Shown here piece by piece: positions 20,931 through 24,858 of a stretch of DNA of 24,858 nucleotides. Numbering within the stretch: position 1 is the first letter of the stretch; the number at the start of each line of letters is the position of its first letter. The DNA is taken from NCBI GenBank assembly GCA_045596485.1, contig JAZOCL010000034.1, positions 1-24,858 on the forward strand. The letters run 5' to 3'. The notes below the pieces were generated by a model that was given only the letters and a program-made list of their open reading frames with translations, was not told the DNA's origin and did no database searches. The stretch comes from SIG440 sp045596485 (GTDB lineage: Bacteria; Bacillota; Clostridia; Monoglobales; Monoglobaceae). Made by a program: the position numbers and the translations under genes.

Positions 20931-21941
20931 ATGGAACCTAAAGACCTTGACAGACAAATATCGTCAGGCAAGATTGCAAATCTTTACTTCTTCTACGGCG
21001 AAGAACAGTTTTTGCTTGAAAACAAAATAAAGACCATAAAAAAACGCCTTATCGACAAGGATTTTGAAGACTTCAATTATGTTAAGCTGGAGGGCAAAAA
21101 GGTGACGGCAGCCGAGATTGAAGGCGAGCTGCTCTCTGTTCCCGTTATGTCCGACCGCAAAATGATTGTTGTGTCGGGCTGCGGAATATTTGGCAACGCA
21201 AAGGCAAAGGACTTTTCGGCTCTGTGCGAAGCCCTTTCAGACGTTCCCGAATATATTACCGTTATTTTTTCGGAGCGTGAATTTGACAAAAAGAAGGAGA
21301 AAAACCTTGAGGTTTTTAAAAAGCACGGCGCAATTGTGAAGTTTGACCCCCTCTCTCCAAAGCAGCTTGAGCTTTGGCTTGAAAAGCTCTTTGAAGAAAA
21401 AGGAAAAACGGCTCTTGCTTCGGACCTTTCAAAAATGGTTGCCCTTTGCGGACAGTCAATGTCCACGGTTTACACCGAGTTCTGCAAGGTTCTGAACTAT
21501 GTGGGCGACCGCCAAAAGGTCACAGGCGAGGATATTTCTGCCGTAGTCTCAAAAACTACCGATGCACGGATTTTTGACATAATTGACAATATTGCCGAGG
21601 GCAGACGTGCCACGGTTTTCGAAGAGCTGAGCGCACTTCGTTCTTCGGGCGAAAATTCATCAACGGTGCTCTCCTTGATTTCAACCCGAATGGGCGAGCT
21701 TCTTATGGTAAAGCAGCTCACCGACGACCGCCTTTCCGCAGAAAAAATTGCCGAATATTTTGAGCCCAGAAAGCACCCCTTTGTGGTAAAAAAGCTTACC
21801 GAGCAATCACGACGCTTCGGGCTGAGCTATCTTAAAAAAATGACTCTAAAGGGTGCAGAATATACCTTTTCGGTTCGTTCGGGACTTCTGGACAAATGGG
21901 TTGCCGTTGAGATGTATGTAGCAGAGCTTTTGAAAAAATAA
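20931..21941 (+). CDS. holA: DNA polymerase III delta subunit
   Basis: 336 residues, the clamp-loader delta subunit that opens the sliding clamp during replication. It has the N-terminal AAA-like start IANLYFFYGEEQFLLENKIKTIK, VPVMSDRKMIVVSG, the central DARIFDIIDNIAEGR segment and the C-terminal collar domain with LLMVKQL...HPFVVKKLTEQSRRF. No Walker ATPase site is expected in delta and none is seen. AGGAGG precedes the ATG; the gene begins 14 bases after the ComEC-like gene and is cotranscribed with it. Confidence 0.93.
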   Translation: MEPKDLDRQISSGKIANLYFFYGEEQFLLENKIKTIKKRLIDKDFEDFNYVKLEGKKVTAAEIEGELLSVPVMSDRKMIVVSGCGIFGNAKAKDFSALCEALSDVPEYITVIFSEREFDKKKEKNLEVFKKHGAIVKFDPLSPKQLELWLEKLFEEKGKTALASDLSKMVALCGQSMSTVYTEFCKVLNYVGDRQKVTGEDISAVVSKTTDARIFDIIDNIAEGRRATVFEELSALRSSGENSSTVLSLISTRMGELLMVKQLTDDRLSAEKIAEYFEPRKHPFVVKKLTEQSRRFGLSYLKKMTLKGAEYTFSVRSGLLDKWVAVEMYVAELLKK

Positions 21942-22008
21942 CTTTGGGGGTTATCCTTCAATTAGCGACATTTTCCGCTTGACCAAAGACATAATATACT
22001 ATAAAATT

Positions 22009-22041
22009 AAGGAAGAAACAGCCGTTTCTTCCTTTTGTTTT
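22009..22041. terminator. Bidirectional terminator between holA and sodC
   Basis: AAGGAAGAAAC (22009-22019) pairs perfectly with GTTTCTTCCTT (22024-22034) around AGCC, followed by TTGTTTT. The minus-strand side also has T-rich sequence, so it can serve the converging SOD gene too. Confidence 0.88.
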
Positions 22042-22045
22042 AGTT

Positions 22046-22531
22046 TTAAATGTTTGTTGCAGGTACTGCGACGATAGAGCCGCAGGCAATCCTCTTGCCA
22101 CCGTTTCCGGAGGGCTGGGTTTTGTAATCATCAGGCGATTGGTGAATCACCACCGACCGTCCTATTATCTCCTCTGGAAAAAACCTGTTTGTAAAGAACA
22201 GCATTTTTGCTGTTCCGCCGTTTGAAAAAAGCACAGGAAAGTCCCCTGCGTGGTTGCCGTGAGGCTCACCGTCAGGATTCCAATGTCCCCCTGCCGCCTC
22301 AAATGGTGTGTCACTGTGAATACTGCCACAGGTATCCCTCTCGTGAATATGAAAACCAAAGGGACCGACCTGAGGCGAATTTTCCATACCTTCGGCAAAA
22401 TCGGGAAGCCCGAAAATTTCAGCTTCAACCCAGCAGCCATCGGCAATCCCCAAAAACTTCACCGTTCCGTGAACATCAGGGGCAAGGTCGCTGCCCTCCA
22501 TATGGGCAATGGCATCAAAAACTTCAAGCAT
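22046..22531 (-). CDS. sodC: Cu/Zn-type superoxide dismutase without signal peptide
   Basis: 161 residues of the Cu/Zn superoxide dismutase family, which converts superoxide to oxygen and hydrogen peroxide. All metal ligands are visible: His61 and His63 (FGFHIHE), bridging His83 (GGHWNP), His91, His94 and Asp97 (PHGNHAGD), and His130 (VVIHQSPDDY). The Cys68-Cys150 disulfide pair and active-site Arg147 (KRIACG) are present. Unlike most bacterial SodC, which are periplasmic or lipoproteins, it starts MLEVFDAIAHMEG with no signal sequence, so it should be cytosolic. AAGGAG lies nine bases before the ATG. It is divergent from the GHL10-SLH gene. Confidence 0.92.
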   Translation of the reverse strand: MLEVFDAIAHMEGSDLAPDVHGTVKFLGIADGCWVEAEIFGLPDFAEGMENSPQVGPFGFHIHERDTCGSIHSDTPFEAAGGHWNPDGEPHGNHAGDFPVLFSNGGTAKMLFFTNRFFPEEIIGRSVVIHQSPDDYKTQPSGNGGKRIACGSIVAVPATNI

Positions 22532-22534
22532 AAC

Positions 22535-22586
22535 TTCACACTCCTTCCATTTAATATATACTATGAAAAATTAAGCTTTGTGTTAA
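22535..22586. promoter_or_regulatory. Overlapping divergent promoters of sodC and the GHL10-SLH gene
   Basis: Plus: TTCACA (22535-22540), 16 bases, TATACT (22557-22562). Minus: TTAACA (plus 22581-22586), 17 bases, TAGTAT (plus 22558-22563). The two -10 elements overlap almost completely, so the genes would compete for polymerase. The plus call is moderate and the minus call weaker. Confidence 0.5.
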
Positions 22587-22607
22587 CCACAGAAAGGAGC
22601 TGTTCCT

Positions 22608-24377
22608 ATGTCAAAAATGACAAGAACCTTCAAGGCACTATGTATTCTGGTAGGGCTCTTTTGCTCTATGAACTCCCTTCTTCCAAAACAAAACAGCCAC
22701 GTTCTGGCAAAGACCGAAGAGGTACGCGGAGTCTGGGCGGCAACTGTATTCTCCCTTGACTATCCCTCAAAGCCCACCACATCGGCAGAGGTTTTGCGCA
22801 ATGATGCAGATGAATTATTGAACAATGTTCAAAAATTAGGCTATAATACCTTATTTCTTCAGGTACGCCCCTCGGGGGATGCCCTTTATAAATCCCGAAT
22901 TTATCCCTGGTCAAAGCATCTGACAGGAGCCGAGGGCACAGCCCCCACAGACGACTTTGACCCGTTGGAATATTTTATCGAAAAAGCTCACGAAAAGAGC
23001 ATAGCCCTCCACGCCTGGATAAACCCCTACCGACTCACCGCCTCGGCAAGCGGTTCAGGCAATCAAAGTGACAGCTCTATAGCTGCAAAATATCCTGAGC
23101 TCACGGTAAAGCATACAGACGGAAAGCTGTATCTCAACCCCGGCGAGCCTGATACCACGGCACTTGTTGTTGAAGGAATTCTGGAGCTTGTAAAAAACTA
23201 TGACATTGACGGAATTCATCTTGACGACTATTTTTATCCTGACAGCTCCTTCCCCGACTCCGAAGCCTACACAAAATACGGTGGCGATTTTTCTGACATA
23301 GGCGACTGGCGCCGCAGCAACACCACAAGCCTCATCCGAAGAATCAGCACCGCCCTGAGAGCCGAAGCTCCCGAAATTATATTTTCGGTAAGCCCCTGCG
23401 GAATATGGGCAAACAAAGAATCCCACCCCGACGGCAGCGAGACCTCGGGAATTCAAAGCTACTTTGACTACTATGCCGATTCACGTCTTTGGGTGAAGGA
23501 AAGCCTTGTTGACTGGATTATGCCCCAGATATACTGGAATATAGGTCATTCTGCCGCAGACTTCGAAGCCCTTGCAAGGTGGTGGTCTGACACGATTCAG
23601 GGAACTGACGTCTCTTTGATTGTGGGTCAGGCAGCATACAAGGCAGCAGAAGAAACGGGCTCTGCCTCCGTGTGGTACTCCAAAAGAGGCGCCGAGGAGC
23701 TTTACCGTCAGGCGGAGCTTCTGAATGGTCTCCGCGGCTCTGCAGGTTATTCTCACTACCGTCTGGGAAGCCTTCTGCACAGCCCCATTCTCGAAGCCTT
23801 TGCTGCATACACCAACACAGGCAAAATGCCTCTGTTTTCCGACCTATACGCCTTCCCCTGGGCAGAAGACGCAATTCTTGCCCTTCACGAAAAAGGAATT
23901 ATAAACGGTATGGGCGACGGATCCTTCGGCGGCAGCAACCATATATCCCGTGCCGACTTCACTCTTATGCTGGTGCGCCTGACAGGAAAAACTGCAGAAT
24001 TCAGCGAAAGCTTTGCCGACGTCACCCCCGACAAATACTATTACACCGAAATCAGCATTGCAAAAGCTCTCGGTCTCACCACAGGTCGTGACGGAGTGAT
24101 TTTCGACCCCGAAGGCAGCCTCACACGCGAAGATATGGCAACCCTGGTTTACCGTGTTCTTGAAAAGGAAAATAAACTGAATAATGATAAAAAAATAAGC
24201 CTTACTTCCAGGTTTTCCGACGGACATCTGGTTTCGTCCTATGCAAAGGAAGCCCTTTCGGCTTTGGTTGCAAAGGAGCTTCTTTCAGGCTACGAGACAG
24301 GAGAGCTTCTCCCTCAGGGTCTTGCGACCCGAGCCGAGACTGCGGTCTTTCTCCATCGTGTATCACAGCTTTTTTAA
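22608..24377 (+). CDS. Surface-anchored GHL10 (YddW-like) glycoside-hydrolase-like protein with SLH repeats
   Basis: 589 residues. A signal peptide of about 35 residues precedes a GHL10/DUF187 TIM-barrel domain (about 38-400): EVRGVWAATVFSLDY, LGYNTLFLQVRPSGDALY, LHAWINPYRL, YDIDGIHLDDYFYP (conserved acidic pair), FSVSPCGIWAN and DWIMPQIYWNI. Residues about 405-589 are three SLH motifs (AILALHEKGIINGMGDGSF..., SIAKALGLTTGRDG..., ALSALVAKELLSGYETGEL...), which bind pyruvylated secondary wall polymer. GHL10 enzymes have been reported to cleave denuded glycan strands of peptidoglycan, so a cell-wall role is likely. AAAGGAG lies eight bases before the ATG. A strong terminator follows. Confidence 0.9.
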   Translation: MSKMTRTFKALCILVGLFCSMNSLLPKQNSHVLAKTEEVRGVWAATVFSLDYPSKPTTSAEVLRNDADELLNNVQKLGYNTLFLQVRPSGDALYKSRIYPWSKHLTGAEGTAPTDDFDPLEYFIEKAHEKSIALHAWINPYRLTASASGSGNQSDSSIAAKYPELTVKHTDGKLYLNPGEPDTTALVVEGILELVKNYDIDGIHLDDYFYPDSSFPDSEAYTKYGGDFSDIGDWRRSNTTSLIRRISTALRAEAPEIIFSVSPCGIWANKESHPDGSETSGIQSYFDYYADSRLWVKESLVDWIMPQIYWNIGHSAADFEALARWWSDTIQGTDVSLIVGQAAYKAAEETGSASVWYSKRGAEELYRQAELLNGLRGSAGYSHYRLGSLLHSPILEAFAAYTNTGKMPLFSDLYAFPWAEDAILALHEKGIINGMGDGSFGGSNHISRADFTLMLVRLTGKTAEFSESFADVTPDKYYYTEISIAKALGLTTGRDGVIFDPEGSLTREDMATLVYRVLEKENKLNNDKKISLTSRFSDGHLVSSYAKEALSALVAKELLSGYETGELLPQGLATRAETAVFLHRVSQLF

Positions 24378-24400
24378 CCAAAATATACTCACTCAATTAC

Positions 24401-24434
24401 AAAGACTCCCTTCACAATCGAAGGGAGTCTTTTT
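24401..24434. terminator. Bidirectional terminator after the GHL10-SLH gene
   Basis: AAAGACTCCCTTC (24401-24413) and GAAGGGAGTCTTT (24420-24432) form a perfect 13-base stem with loop ACAATC, followed by more Ts. It separates the converging SLH and prmA genes. Confidence 0.92.
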
Positions 24435-24450
24435 ATGTTGTTCTTTAAGC

Positions 24451-24858
24451 TTATATCTCACAAACTACCGCAGCCCATTCGCCCATAGTGCGCACTTCCT
24501 TCACCCTGAGCCCTGCGTTTTCAAGTGCCGAAACAACCTCGTCCTTGCGTTCGATAATAATTCCCGAGCAGATAAACACGCCGCCCGGCTTCACAAATTC
24601 CTTCACATAGCCTGAAAGGGCAATGATTACGTCTGCAACAATGTTCGCCAGAACAATGTCATACTTTGTTTCTGCAAGCTTTTCACGAAGTCCCTTGTCC
24701 GAGATAATATCTCCGTCAAAGCCGTGGTATATTTCTTCAGGCAAGCCGTTGAGCTTCAGATTTGAATAAGCAACCTCAACTGCCATTGGGTCAATATCAA
24801 CAGCCCACGCCTCTGCGGCACCCAAAAGCAGTGCAATAACCGAAAGAATTCCCGAGCC
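24451..24858 (-). CDS. prmA: Ribosomal protein L11 methyltransferase, C-terminal part (5' end outside window)
   Basis: 136 codons of the C-terminal Rossmann methyltransferase domain that trimethylates ribosomal protein L11. The frame is open to the window edge and begins GSGILSVIALLLGAAEAWAVDIDPMAV, the S-adenosylmethionine-binding motifs of PrmA, then YDIVLANIVADVIIAL with the family's substrate-region ANI motif, and GVFICSGII...V...L. The TTG at 24825 is internal, not a start. In many Firmicutes rsmE follows prmA; here the prmA frame is followed by a terminator and a convergent gene. Confidence 0.92.
   Translation of the reverse strand, partial: GSGILSVIALLLGAAEAWAVDIDPMAVEVAYSNLKLNGLPEEIYHGFDGDIISDKGLREKLAETKYDIVLANIVADVIIALSGYVKEFVKPGGVFICSGIIIERKDEVVSALENAGLRVKEVRTMGEWAAVVCEI

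Noticed and set aside
21979..22007. Plus-strand TTGACC-N17-TAAAAT promoter after holA
   Set aside because: The predicted start would fall inside the terminator stem with no gene downstream on that strand, so it is probably chance in AT-rich sequence or a short abortive unit.

Overview
The window looks like chromosome from a spore-forming Firmicute of the Clostridia, probably an anaerobic gut or rumen-type Oscillospirales/Ruminococcaceae relative. That placement rests on the germination protease GPR, a YqhQ-PrmC pair, a T-box leader, an S-layer-homology protein, a class A PBP, strong AGGAGG ribosome sites and many TTGACA-N17-TATAAT promoters. It is inferred from gene content only.

Layout. 1-1481: end of an amino-sugar operon (nagA tail, divergent nagB-like gene). 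1541-3921: a consensus promoter drives an ApgM-type phosphoglycerate mutase and an AI-2E-family membrane protein. 3953-9653, all on the minus strand: a secreted stalk-domain protein with three internal repeats, a small membrane protein, rsmE, prmC, yqhQ and gpr, divided by terminators and at least two internal promoters. 9723-12969: a TM2/zinc-ribbon protein, a convergent BofC-like protein and a class A penicillin-binding protein. 12981-15195: an accessory island (below). 15204-16387: exoA and a thioredoxin. 16429-19071, minus: an XRE-cupin-acyl-CoA synthetase fusion behind a T-box leader. 19152-21941: NlpC/P60 hydrolase, ComEC-like metallo-hydrolase, holA. 22046-24377: cytosolic-type Cu/Zn SOD and a divergent GHL10-SLH protein. 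24451-24858: end of prmA.

The accessory island is the most unusual part. It holds two tandem copies of a three-gene module: a small protein of 61-63 residues on the plus strand, and a divergent minus-strand operon of an XRE regulator followed by a RAYT-like (REP-associated, IS200-like HUH/Y1) transposase whose last codons lie inside a terminal hairpin. The small proteins (53 of the first 61 residues identical) and the transposase ends are nearly the same in both copies, but the regulators and their palindromic operators are unrelated, as if the control cassette had been exchanged. Each transposase gene also carries two in-frame GTAG-type palindromes at matching positions. Within each gene the two palindromes are a related, oppositely oriented pair with compensatory stem changes. 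They look like REP elements that have become protein-coding.

The second notable system is the T-box leader upstream of the XRE-cupin-acyl-CoA synthetase fusion. Its specifier reads most plausibly as UUC (Phe). An aryl- or acyl-acid CoA ligase induced by phenylalanine starvation would fit the known anaerobic route phenylacetate to phenylacetyl-CoA to phenylpyruvate to phenylalanine. That link is inference.
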